6,561 bases of DNA, from positions 1 to 6,561 of the forward strand of contig CAKMQF010000139.1 in the NCBI GenBank assembly GCA_927911745.1, read 5' to 3'. Made by a program: the position numbers and the translations under genes. This document shows, in pieces, positions 1-6,397 of the stretch (positions are counted from its first letter, which is position 1; every line of letters begins with the position of its first letter). The stretch is from an uncultured Gemella sp. GTDB taxonomy: Bacteria > Bacillota > Bacilli > Staphylococcales > Gemellaceae. Under the pieces are notes generated by a model that did not search any database, was not told the origin of the DNA, and saw nothing but the letters and a program-made list of their open reading frames with translations.

Positions 1-57
1 TGAAAACCGACAGGAGTGTAAAAGCTCGCAGGGGTTCGAATCCCCTTTCCTCCTCCA
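1..57 (+). tRNA. tRNA-Ser (anticodon UGA), 5' part missing
   Basis: The window opens exactly at the anticodon TGA (1-3). The anticodon-stem 3' strand ACCGA follows at 6-10, then a long variable arm (about 11-30) typical of serine tRNAs, a T arm with the loop TTCGAAT, and the acceptor 3' strand ending at 53. CCA is encoded at 55-57. The 5' half lies outside the window. The discriminator base at 54 reads T, where G is usual in bacterial serine tRNAs. The long variable arm plus the TGA anticodon make the identity secure. Confidence 0.93.
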
Positions 58-67
58 TTTTTATTAT

Positions 68-141
68 CGCGGGATGGAGCAGTCTGGCAGCTCGTTGGGC
101 TCATAACCCAAAGGTCGATGGTTCAAATCCATCTCCCGCAA
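68..141 (+). tRNA. initiator tRNA-fMet (anticodon CAU)
   Basis: The cloverleaf has acceptor strand CGCGGGA and 3' strand TCCCGCA, so the first pair is the unpaired C1-A72 that marks bacterial initiator tRNAs. The anticodon stem carries the initiator signature of three G-C pairs (GTTGGGCTCATAACCCAA). The anticodon is CAT. CCA is not encoded: after discriminator A at 141 the sequence runs ATTTTT, so the end must be added by a CCA-adding enzyme. Confidence 0.97.
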
Positions 142-154
142 ATTTTTAATATTA

Positions 155-230
155 GGTCCCGTGGTGTAGCGGTTATCACGCCTGCCTGTCACGCAGGAGA
201 TCGCGGGTTCGATTCCCGTCGGGACCGCCA
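155..230 (+). tRNA. tRNA-Asp (anticodon GUC)
   Basis: Acceptor GGTCCCG pairs with CGGGACC. The anticodon loop CTGTCAC gives anticodon GTC, and the T loop is TTCGATT. Discriminator G at 227 is followed by an encoded CCA (228-230). It lies between fMet and Phe, the usual Bacilli order (Met-Asp-Phe-Thr-Tyr-Trp). Confidence 0.97.
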
Positions 231-255
231 TTTTTTATGTCAAAATTAAATAAAT

Positions 256-331
256 GCCTCGATAGCTCAGTTGGTAGAGCAATGGATTGAAGCTCCATGT
301 GTCGGCAGTTCGACTCTGTCTCGAGGCACCA
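256..331 (+). tRNA. tRNA-Phe (anticodon GAA)
   Basis: Acceptor GCCTCGA pairs with TCGAGGC. The anticodon stem ATGGA/TCCAT encloses the loop TTGAAGC, giving anticodon GAA. The T stem GGCAG/CTGTC contains one G-T pair. Discriminator A at 328 is followed by an encoded CCA (329-331). Only four bases separate it from tRNA-Thr, consistent with one precursor transcript. Confidence 0.96.
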
Positions 332-335
332 TGTT

Positions 336-408
<73 letters not shown>

Positions 409-421
409 TTTTTTATATATT

Positions 422-505
422 GGGAAGATAGCGAAGAGGCTAAACGCGGCGGACTGTAAATCCGCTCCTTCGGGTTCAGTGGTTCGAATCCACTTCTTCC
501 CACCA
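422..505 (+). tRNA. tRNA-Tyr (anticodon GUA)
   Basis: Acceptor GGGAAGA pairs with TCTTCCC. The anticodon stem GCGGA/TCCGC encloses CTGTAAA, giving anticodon GTA. A long variable arm at about 466-478 (class II tRNA) is as expected for bacterial tyrosine tRNAs. Discriminator A at 502 is followed by an encoded CCA (503-505). Confidence 0.97.
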
Positions 506-510
506 TTCTT

Positions 511-581
511 AGGGACGTAGTTTAACGGTAGAACAAAGGTCTCCAAAACCTTTGGTGTGGGTTCGATTCCTGCCGTCCCTG
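511..581 (+). tRNA. tRNA-Trp (anticodon CCA)
   Basis: Acceptor AGGGACG pairs with CGTCCCT. The anticodon loop CTCCAAA gives anticodon CCA. Discriminator G at 581 fits the tryptophan identity rule. No 3' CCA is encoded (next bases TTC). This is the last tRNA before the terminator; in many Bacilli the cluster continues with His-Gln-Gly-Cys-Leu, which are absent here. Confidence 0.96.
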
Positions 582-584
582 TTC

Positions 585-618
585 AAGGTGTAATCATTTG
601 TGATTACACCTTTTTTTT
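585..618 (+). terminator. intrinsic terminator of the tRNA cluster
   Basis: A perfect 12-bp stem, AAGGTGTAATCA (585-596) with TGATTACACCTT (601-612), has a TTTG loop and a run of eight T (611-618). It lies four bases after tRNA-Trp and separates the tRNA transcript from noc. Confidence 0.93.
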
Positions 619-685
619 ATTGTCTTTAAAATAATAATCACTTTACTTCGGAAATATTCTTTTAAAGTACCGTTTTATAAGCTTT

Positions 686-710
686 GTTCGATAGTGAATA
701 TCGGGAAATA
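686..710. promoter_or_regulatory. possible Noc-binding-type half site and small palindrome upstream of noc
   Basis: CGGGAAATA (702-710) exactly matches the right half of the known Noc-binding consensus of Bacillus (ATTTCCCGGGAAAT with flanking T/A). The left half is not conserved. A 5-bp inverted repeat, CGATA-gtgaa-TATCG (689-703), overlaps it. The motif ends just before the -35 box of noc, a position suited to autoregulation. A related CGGAAATATT lies at 649-658. Binding is inference only. Confidence 0.3.
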
Positions 711-713
711 TTT

Positions 714-742
714 TTGACAATTATTTTAAAGTATGATATTGT
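714..742 (+). promoter_or_regulatory. sigma-A-type promoter of noc
   Basis: A consensus -35 box TTGACA (714-719) is followed after 17 bases by TATTGT (737-742), which has 4 of 6 consensus matches. The predicted start is about 25 bases upstream of the ribosome binding site. It is the only clear promoter before noc and probably drives the whole noc-to-DUF951 run. The rest of the gap after the tRNA terminator (619-713) shows no ORF. Confidence 0.7.
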
Positions 743-774
743 ATTAGTGTATATAAAGTTATAGGAGGTAAAAT

Positions 775-1660
775 ATGACAGAGAGTGTAAAACCATTTAG
801 TAAGCTATATGATTTGACACAAAGAGCAGAAAAAGTTGGTATTTCTGATGATGATGTACTTAGAGAGATTTTAGTTGAAAAGATTGTTCCGAACAAATAT
901 CAACCACGACGTGAATTTACTGAAGAAAAAATCAAAGAACTTGCTGAATCAATCAAACAAAATGGTTTACTTCAATCTATTACAGTTCGTGACATGGGAA
1001 ATGGTTTCTATGAACTTATTGCTGGGGAAAGACGTTTAAGAGCTATTAAGTATTTACAATATGCTACAACTAAGGCTATCGTTAAGGAATTAACTGATGA
1101 ACAGATGGCAACACTTGCGTTAATTGAAAATATTCAAAGAGAAGAATTGACGCCAATTGAAGAGGCACATGCATATCAAGAATTACTTAGAATTAATAAA
1201 CTTACTCAAGACGAGCTTGCTAAGTCTTTAGGGAAAACTCAAGCGACTGTAGCTAATAAATTACGATTATTAAAATTAAGTAAAAAGGTTATTGATGCAA
1301 TTAATACTAAGAAGATTACTGAACGTCATGGCCGTGCTATGGTTAAGCTAGATTCTTCTGCTCAGGAGAAGTTATTGATTCAAATTTTATCACAAAATCT
1401 TAATGTATCTCAAACTGAAGAAAAAAATTGATACATATTTAAAGATTAAAAAAGATACTAAAGTATTTAATCCAACTGTAAATTATGATGGACAAAAAAT
1501 TATAGCTAAGCTTATAAAAGAGATAGCTAAACTGGAAGAGAAATATAATATAAATTTAAACAAAGAAGAAGAAGAAACTATGGAAAGTGTGGTTATTAAA
1601 GTTACTGTGCCACGCTTTGCCAAAAAAGAGGTAAATGATGAAAATATTAGCGATATGTAA
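775..1660 (+). CDS. noc: Noc, nucleoid occlusion protein (frameshifted)
   Basis: Noc is a ParB-family CTPase that binds DNA sites spread around the chromosome and blocks division over the nucleoid. Repaired length is about 294 residues (Bacillus subtilis 283). The N-terminus (KPFSKLYDL) resembles the short amphipathic membrane-binding segment of Noc. A QPR motif is at 43-45, the CTP-site motif GERR at 84-87, ENIQRE at 118-123, and a helix-turn-helix at about 143-166. The residues separating Noc from ParB are all Noc type: Q156, K162, K167 and R184. The start is ATG 775 with AGGAGGT at 763-769. The first frame stops at 1429-1431 after seven A (1421-1427). With six A, reading continues through the C-terminal domain (ending VVIKVTVPRF plus a short tail) to the stop at 1658-1660. 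The 3' end overlaps soj. Sequence error is more likely than true loss. Confidence 0.9.
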
Positions 1661-2396
1661 TCAAAAAGGTGGAGTAGGAAAAACAACTACTTCGATAAAT
1701 TTAGCAGCTTCGTTAGCTCATCTTAAAAAGAAAGTATTATTAATTGATACTGATCCACAGGCTAATGCAACTAGTGGTGTTGGTGTTGATAAGGCAGCTA
1801 TAAGCCAATCAATTTATAATATCCTTGTAGATGAAGTTAATATTAATGATGTAATAATTAAAACAGCTTATGAAAATCTGGATATTGTACCTTCTAGTAT
1901 TGCATTGGCGGGGGCAGAAGTTGAGCTTGTCTCAGCAATTAGCCGTGAGCAACGCATGAAAAATGCAATATCTGAAATTAAAGATGATTATGATTATGTA
2001 GTAATCGATTGTCCACCATCTTTAGGACTTATTACATTAAATTCATTAACTGCAGCTGATGGAGTAATTATCCCTGTACAGACAGAATATTACGCCTTAG
2101 AAGGCCTTAGTCAGCTTATGAATACATTTAATATAGTAAGAAAACATCTTAATTCTAAATTGGATATTTTTGGGGTATTACTTACTATGACTGATAGTAG
2201 AACAAATATATCTAACCAAGTAGCAGAACAAGTAAGAGAGCATTTCAAAGATAAAGCATTTGAAACAGTCATCGCAAGAACTGTACGTTTAAGTGAAGCT
2301 CCAAGTTTTGGTGAACCAATTATTGAATATGCGAAAAATTCTAATGGAGCAAAACAATATTTATCATTAGCTAAAGAGGTGATTGAGCGTGGCTAA
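1638..2396 (+). CDS. soj: Soj, ParA-type chromosome partitioning ATPase
   Basis: This is a deviant Walker-type ATPase that binds DNA non-specifically as an ATP dimer. With ParB it positions replication origins, and in Bacilli Soj also modulates DnaA. The 252-residue product matches the usual length (253 in B. subtilis). The deviant Walker A motif KGGVGKTT is at 10-17 with both signature lysines, LLIDTDPQ is at 34-41, and the Walker B stretch YVVIDCPPS is at about 120-128. The frame is intact. I chose ATG 1638 over the adjacent ATG 1635 because AGAGGT (1627-1632) is then about five bases away. The gene overlaps the end of noc by 23 bases and the start of parB by eight, indicating translational coupling. 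Confidence 0.96.
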   Translation: MKILAICNQKGGVGKTTTSINLAASLAHLKKKVLLIDTDPQANATSGVGVDKAAISQSIYNILVDEVNINDVIIKTAYENLDIVPSSIALAGAEVELVSAISREQRMKNAISEIKDDYDYVVIDCPPSLGLITLNSLTAADGVIIPVQTEYYALEGLSQLMNTFNIVRKHLNSKLDIFGVLLTMTDSRTNISNQVAEQVREHFKDKAFETVIARTVRLSEAPSFGEPIIEYAKNSNGAKQYLSLAKEVIERG

Positions 2397-3248
2397 GAAA
2401 TTAGGTAAAGGTTTAGGTCGTGGACTTGATGCTATTTTCGCTACAGAGAATGTCGAGTTAGTTACAGATAATGATAAAATAATGGAAATTGCACTTGATG
2501 AGATCAAAAAGAATCCATATCAACCACGTACTTACTTTAATGAAGAAAAATTAAACGAATTAAAAGAATCTATTGAAAAAAATGGTTTATTGCAACCTAT
2601 TATTGTAAAAAAAGCTGTAAAAGGTTATTACATTATAGCAGGTGAGCGTCGTTATAGAGCGTTTGAACTTCTAGATAGAAAAGAAATTCCAGCTATTATT
2701 AAAGAGATGACCGATGAAGAAATGATGGTCTTTGCCGTATTAGAAAACTTACAACGTGAAGATTTATCGGCTTTAGAAGAATCAGAAAGTTATAAAAATC
2801 TGATGGATAAGATGTCATTAACTCAAGAGGAATTAGCTAAGAAACTTGGGAAAAGTAGACCGTATATAGCAAATAGTTTACGACTATTAAAGTTACCAAC
2901 AGAAATTAAAAATAAACTTGAGCAAGGGGTTATAAGTACGGCTCATGCTCGAACGCTACTTTCATTAAAAACAAAAAAGCTATGGAAGAAGTTTGCGCTT
3001 TAGTAGTTGAAAGAAAAATGTCTGTTCGTGAATTAGAAGAATATGTAGCTAAGTTATTAAAACCTAAAGAAGTTAAGAAACCTAAGGCTAAGGATATTTT
3101 TATTGAGGAGCAAGAAAATATTCTTAAAAAGCGTCTTGGAACTTCTGTAACGATTAAACAAGGTCGCAATAAAAAAGGTAAGATTGAAATTGAGTTCAAA
3201 GATAATGATGAATTTGAACGTATTATTTCATTATTTAAGGATGAATAA
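2389..3248 (+). CDS. parB: ParB/Spo0J chromosome partitioning protein (frameshifted)
   Basis: ParB is the centromere (parS)-binding CTPase clamp that partners Soj and loads condensin at the origin. The start GTG 2389 gives MAKKLGKGLGRGLDAIF, the typical Soj-interacting N-terminus; the RBS AAAGAGGTGA lies at 2373-2382, and an upstream in-frame TTG is less likely. GERR is at 85-88, ENLQRE at 119-124, and the helix-turn-helix at 144-167 contains GKSRPYIAN with the ParB-type arginine, not the Noc glutamine. The first frame runs into a stop at 3001-3003. One base is missing near 2967-2978, where two A runs lie; adding an A to either gives LK(N/T)KKAMEEVCALV and continues to TAA 3246-3248. The repaired product is 286 residues (B. 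subtilis 282) and ends with the dimerisation domain (KKGKIEIEF). Loss by error is more likely than a real pseudogene. Confidence 0.92.
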
Positions 3249-3250
3249 TT

Positions 3251-4114
3251 ATGAACATTATTGAAAAATTTAAAACTTCATTAAGTAACACTGATTTTCT
3301 TATTACCGTTTTAGAAAAACTATTGCTTATAATTGGAATTTTTATTATTGCATCAATACTAGTTCGTATCTTTAATAAAATTATTGACTATGTGATGACA
3401 ACAAGTGACAACGCTAATAAGAAATTCAATATAAAGTTTAATGAGAAAAGATCAGAAACGTTACACAAACTTGTTAAAAGTGCTGTTCGTTATACAATCT
3501 ACTTTATTGCATTTTTTCAAGTTTTATCAGTCTTAGGTGTTAATACTACGAGTATTGTAGCTAGTGCAGGTATAGCATCTGTAGCTATTGGTTTTGGGGC
3601 ACAGAGTTTAGTTAAAGATATTATATCTGGATTTTTCATCATACTTGAAGGACAATTTGATGTAGGAGATAATGTAAAAATTTATAATCAAGCAGCCTTT
3701 ATTGCTGGAGGTTATGTAATGTCACTTGGATTACGTTCTACGAAAATTCGTTCTAAAGATGGTGAAGTATATTTCATTCCTAATGGGACTATTAATCAAG
3801 TAGTAAACTATTCTTTAATGTATAACTTGGCATTAGTAGAACTACCAATTAAGATTGATGAGTCTATTGAAAAAATTGAAGAGAGAGTTAATAAAGTGAT
3901 AGGCAATGCTAATAACTCTAAAGAATATCATGATTTATTATATAAGAATGATAAATTACATATTGATTATATAGAAAAAATTGAAGATAATGTTGTTACA
4001 ATACATGTTATTGGAAAAGCTAAAGTCGGGAAGAAAAATGAAATTGAAACGAGATTACGACGTGATTTCTATAATGAGTTTAAATCTTTATTAACATCAA
4101 ATGAAGAAAAATAG
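3251..4114 (+). CDS. MscS-family small-conductance mechanosensitive channel
   Basis: This is a membrane channel that opens under tension and releases solutes on osmotic downshift. The 287-residue product has transmembrane segments at about 18-44 and 75-97, and the pore helix TM3 at about 100-133 with the glycine/alanine-rich pattern GIASVAIGFGAQSLVKD typical of MscS. The beta domain follows: FDVGDNVKIY at 136-145, LGLRSTKIRSKDGE at 159-172, IPNG at 176-179, and NQVVNYS at 182-188. The stretch YNQAAFIAGGYVMS between VKI and LGLR looks a few residues longer than in common relatives. The C-terminus is soluble and charged. It starts three bases after the parB stop, with AAGGA at 3237-3241 as the likely RBS. 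An mscS gene right after parB is familiar in Staphylococcus-like genomes. Confidence 0.93.
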   Translation: MNIIEKFKTSLSNTDFLITVLEKLLLIIGIFIIASILVRIFNKIIDYVMTTSDNANKKFNIKFNEKRSETLHKLVKSAVRYTIYFIAFFQVLSVLGVNTTSIVASAGIASVAIGFGAQSLVKDIISGFFIILEGQFDVGDNVKIYNQAAFIAGGYVMSLGLRSTKIRSKDGEVYFIPNGTINQVVNYSLMYNLALVELPIKIDESIEKIEERVNKVIGNANNSKEYHDLLYKNDKLHIDYIEKIEDNVVTIHVIGKAKVGKKNEIETRLRRDFYNEFKSLLTSNEEK

Positions 4115-4125
4115 GAGGTAGGATT

Positions 4126-4311
4126 ATGGAATATGAATTAAATGACATAGTTGAAATGAAAAAACAACACCCTTGTGGCACAAATAGATGGCAAATTACA
4201 CGTATGGGGGCAGATATAAAGATAAAATGCCTAAAGTGTGATAATAACATTATGATGCCAAGACGTGAGTTTAACAAAAAAATTAAAAAAATATTAGAAA
4301 AACATTCTTAA
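4126..4311 (+). CDS. DUF951 family small protein (YyzM-like)
   Basis: A 61-residue protein of unknown function, conserved in Bacilli next to the partition genes. The N-terminal ELNDIVEMKKQHPCGTN, the central IKIKCLKC and the C-terminal MPRREFNKKIKKIL match the family closely. Cysteines at 17, 35 and 38 suggest a small metal-binding or redox fold, but this is inference. The start is ATG 4126, with AGGAGG (4113-4118) overlapping the TAG stop of mscS, so translation is probably coupled. The usual next gene in Staphylococcus-like genomes, ychF, is not here; a terminator follows instead. Confidence 0.92.
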   Translation: MEYELNDIVEMKKQHPCGTNRWQITRMGADIKIKCLKCDNNIMMPRREFNKKIKKILEKHS

Positions 4312-4318
4312 TATAATG

Positions 4319-4352
4319 AAAGACAACAAACACATATTTTGTTGTCTTTTTT
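4319..4352 (+). terminator. intrinsic terminator after DUF951
   Basis: A perfect 12-bp stem, AAAGACAACAAA (4319-4330) with TTTGTTGTCTTT (4338-4349), has a 7-base loop CACATAT and a T run at 4347-4352. It closes the noc-to-DUF951 transcription unit and lies tail to tail with the end of the - strand regulator, whose stop is at 4354-4356. Its - strand T tract is weaker. Confidence 0.9.
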
Positions 4353-4353
4353 G

Positions 4354-4959
4354 TTATATCATTTTGTCCTTTAGAAAATTGACTACTCCATTAGACATTA
4401 AAGAACTGTAAAATAAAAAAAGTTCAGTAGGTGTTAACTCCTGATTATCTGTCCAGTAATCTAATATAGACACAAAACTTCCAACTAAAAATTGAAATAA
4501 CAATTCTACTTCTTGATTGCTAGCATTAAAATTTGCAAGATTAAATGATTTTTTAAAAAAATCAAGCATAGTAAGACGAATTTTTTTTTCTAAAGCTGTT
4601 GCTTCCGTTGTAACCAAGCAATATTTTTATTTCATTTAAACGCTCTTTGTATACAATAAAAAAGTTTTTATCAGGACTAACATAGTCTGTAAGTTTAAAG
4701 TCTTTAGTAATCTCATTTTTATTGATATTATTTATGATATTAGATTGATAAGTAAGAACATCATTAAAATATTATCCTCAATTTTTTCTAATAATTCATA
4801 TTTGTCAAAATAATGCCTATAAAATGTTGAACGATTAAAATTTGCAAGTTCTGTAATATCATTAACAGTAATCGCTTCGAATTTTTTCGTTTCCATTAAT
4901 TTAAGTAATGATTCTTCGAATTTTTTTTGAGTTTTTGTTATTTTTTTTTTATATGCCAT
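4354..4959 (-). CDS. TetR/AcrR-family regulator, YhgD-like (two frameshifts)
   Basis: This is a DNA-binding repressor type. The N-terminus carries the TetR helix-turn-helix: FEAITVNDITELANFNRSTF at 27-46, followed by YRHYFDKYELLEKIED. Read through, the product is 201 residues, a normal size for the family. Two single-base shifts break it. The first is at the AAAA run 4766-4769 (one base missing), where NIFNDVLTYQSN continues in a second frame. The second is at nine T 4581-4589 (one extra), where SFRKKIRLTMLDF returns to the first frame and runs to the stop at 4354-4356. The start is ATG 4957-4959, with AGAGGA upstream at 4967-4972. It is divergent from the YhgE-like gene, as yhgD (TetR) and yhgE are neighbours in B. 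subtilis, so it probably controls that gene and itself. The ligand is unknown. Confidence 0.85.
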
Positions 4960-4991
4960 AGAAATATCCTCTTTTTTATATTAAATAAGAA

Positions 4992-5010
4992 ACAATTTAT
5001 AATAATTTGT
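4992..5010. promoter_or_regulatory. candidate TetR operator 1
   Basis: ACAATTTATAATAATTTGT is a 19-bp near-perfect palindrome centred on 5001; only the fifth base pair of each arm breaks symmetry. Size and symmetry suit a TetR dimer. It covers the probable -10 box of the - strand regulator. No binding data; inferred from position and symmetry. Confidence 0.65.
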
Positions 5011-5024
5011 CTAAAATGCAACAA
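4996..5024 (-). promoter_or_regulatory. probable promoter of the tetR gene
   Basis: On the - strand a -35 box TTGTTG (5024-5019) is followed after 17 bases by a -10 box TATAAA (5001-4996). The -10 box sits inside operator 1 and the -35 box runs into operator 2, so repressor binding would block its own promoter. Confidence 0.5.
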
Positions 5025-5039
5025 TTTGTAGTAATTTGA
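5021..5039. promoter_or_regulatory. candidate TetR operator 2
   Basis: ACAATTTGTAGTAATTTGA matches operator 1 at 16 of 19 positions and starts 29 bases after it. It overlaps a -35-like TTGACC (5036-5041) reading towards the YhgE-like gene. Confidence 0.6.
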
Positions 5040-5070
5040 CCCTCGTTTTTTATTTATAAAATTATATAAT
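5036..5070 (+). promoter_or_regulatory. promoter region of the YhgE-like gene (exact boxes uncertain)
   Basis: A perfect TATAAT lies at 5065-5070, and a TTGACC at 5036-5041. Their spacing of 23 bases is too long for a standard promoter, so either the -35 is weak or another AT-rich -10 (TATAAA 5055-5060) is used. The leader before the gene is about 90 bases and holds a small hairpin, GCAAC-aaggc-GTTGC (5086-5100). Confidence 0.4.
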
Positions 5071-5170
5071 AAAAACATCAAAAGAGCAACAAGGCGTTGC
5101 AAAAAATATAAAGAAAGAATTTCGAATAAAAAGAATAAAAATATCTATAATCGAAATGGAGGAAAAGAAA

Positions 5171-6286
5171 ATGAAAAAATATGGAAAAATAACAGGAATA
5201 CTTCTTTCTGTTGTCGCAGTAATATTGAGTATATTTATGAGTACTCAAATACCAACAGTAAATCCAAAAATTACAGATTTACCTCTCGCGATAGTAAATC
5301 AAGATAAAAATGAAACAACTACTGCGATGATAGAAAAGCTTAAAGAAAACTCAACTTTAATGATAATGTTAGTGTAAAATGGGTAGAAGTAGATAGTAAA
5401 GATGAAGCTATAGAGAAAATGAATAATAAAGAATACTATGGTGCAATTGTTATTCCAGAAAATTACACAAAATCTTTAGCTACATTAGTGTCTTCGAATC
5501 CACAAACTCCTGAATTCACAGTACTTGTTAACCAAGGTATGAATAGCCAACTTTCATCTCAAGTCTCACAAATTCTTACACAGGTTGTAAATAAAAATGG
5601 GGAGATGGCTAGTACACAAATAATAAAAAAAGCTGAATCATCAAATAAGCCTTTACCAGCAAAAGTAATTGGAAACTTAATGAATCCAGTTAAAGTTAAT
5701 GTAGAGAATATTAATACTACTGGTGATTTCTCAACTGCCCCATCAGCATATTTTTCACCAATTTGGATGTCTTCTTTAGTAGGAAGTATTATATTATTTA
5801 TATATAGTCGTAGAGAAGAGAACTCAATTAAAAATAGAGCAGTACAAAAAAATAGTTCAACTATGTATATTAGGTTTAGTTTCTATAACAATAGGCTTAC
5901 TGGCTCCGTATTTCTCAGAAAGGATTTTAGGAGTAACAGTAGATAATTATTCAGGTATTGCAACATTCTTAAGTATTGCAACATTCGCATTCATGACGAT
6001 AATCTTTGGTACAATTAGCTTAATAGGACTAGCAGGAGTTCCACTGGCTGTTTTACTACTATTCTTTTCATTACCATTGCTATCATTAGCACCTGAAATG
6101 CTAAGTAGTTTCTATACAGATTGGGTGTTACCATGGTTACCAATGCGTATGTTATTTGACGGAGTAAAAAATATTTTATACTTTGGTCAAGGTGCATGGA
6201 ATCTAGCTACTAAAGAATTGATTTATGTAGTAATAGTTGGTGTAACTTTTAACATTAACAAGTATAATAAAAAAAGAAAAAGTTAA
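5171..6286 (+). CDS. YhgE/Pip-type membrane protein, short form (two frameshifts)
   Basis: This membrane protein is related to YhgE and the phage infection protein (Pip). ATG 5171 is chosen because GGAGG (5158-5162) lies eight bases upstream; an in-frame ATG at 5156 would place the RBS inside the gene. Read through it is 371 residues. There is one N-terminal membrane helix (about 8-24), then LPLAIVNQDKN (37-47), a mostly hydrophilic outside domain with GAIVIPENYTKSL, and several C-terminal membrane helices starting at FSPIWMSSLVGSIIL. PEMLSSFYTDWVLPWLPMR is a family hallmark. B. subtilis YhgE is about twice as long, so this is a short form lacking the long middle domain. Frameshifts: one base missing near TTT 5356-5358, then NDNVSVKW; one extra A in seven A 5846-5852, then QKIVQLCILGL. 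Its function is unknown; an export-related role is only an idea. The divergent TetR gene is its likely regulator. Confidence 0.82.
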
Positions 6287-6298
6287 AAATTAATAAAT

Positions 6299-6329
6299 AA
6301 AACCTAGTAAAAATTTTACTAGGTTTTTT
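6299..6329 (+). terminator. intrinsic terminator after the YhgE-like gene
   Basis: AAAACCTAGTAAAA (6299-6312) and TTTTACTAGGTTTT (6314-6327) are inverted repeats, followed by a T run up to 6329. The usable stem is about 11 bp with the central A/T bases as loop. The - strand also has T-rich sequence after the stem, so it may work in both directions. Confidence 0.88.
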
Positions 6330-6352
6330 ATTTAAAGGCTTTAGCCAGTTGA

Positions 6353-6367
6353 GGAGACAAAGTCTCC
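6353..6367. repeat. hairpin GGAGAC-AAA-GTCTCC
   Basis: A perfect 6-bp stem with a 3-base loop and no T tract on either strand, so it is not a terminator. It is a candidate subterminal transposase-binding hairpin of the IS, or flanking DNA. Confidence 0.6.
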
Positions 6368-6372
6368 GAAAC

Positions 6373-6397
6373 AAAAAAACCACCCGCTATGCGGGTG
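6373..6397 (-). terminator. IS left hairpin that is also a - strand terminator
   Basis: CACCCGC (6381-6387) pairs with GCGGGTG (6391-6397) around a TAT loop, a GC-rich stem in AT-rich surroundings. Read on the - strand, the stem is followed by G and seven T (complement of the A run 6373-6379), a standard intrinsic terminator. It would shield the element from, or end, transcription coming leftwards, including an antisense RNA over the tnpA leader. Confidence 0.75.

Noticed and set aside
1483..1686. Hydrophobic - strand open frame
   Set aside because: Antisense shadow of the noc C-terminal domain and soj start; no ribosome binding site and low-complexity Ser/Phe/Leu content from A-rich coding DNA.
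1403..3003. Programmed ribosomal frameshifting in noc and parB
   Set aside because: The shifts go in opposite directions, no pseudoknot or stimulator is evident, and Noc and ParB are normally made from single frames; read error fits better.
2389..3248. A parS centromere site inside parB, as in B. subtilis
   Set aside because: I looked through this gene and the rest of the window for the TGTTTCACGTGAAACA palindrome and saw no close match; the sites probably lie elsewhere.
2930..4277. - strand open frames opposite parB (2930-3199) and mscS/DUF951 (4080-4277)
   Set aside because: They lie opposite well-supported conserved genes and show no family features.
5419..5946. Middle and end parts of the YhgE-like gene as separate genes
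   Set aside because: No ribosome binding sites precede the internal ATGs at 5419 and 5993, and the pieces join into one family-typical protein.
6015..6197. - strand open frame opposite the YhgE-like gene
   Set aside because: Shadow of the conserved C-terminal membrane domain; no independent signals.
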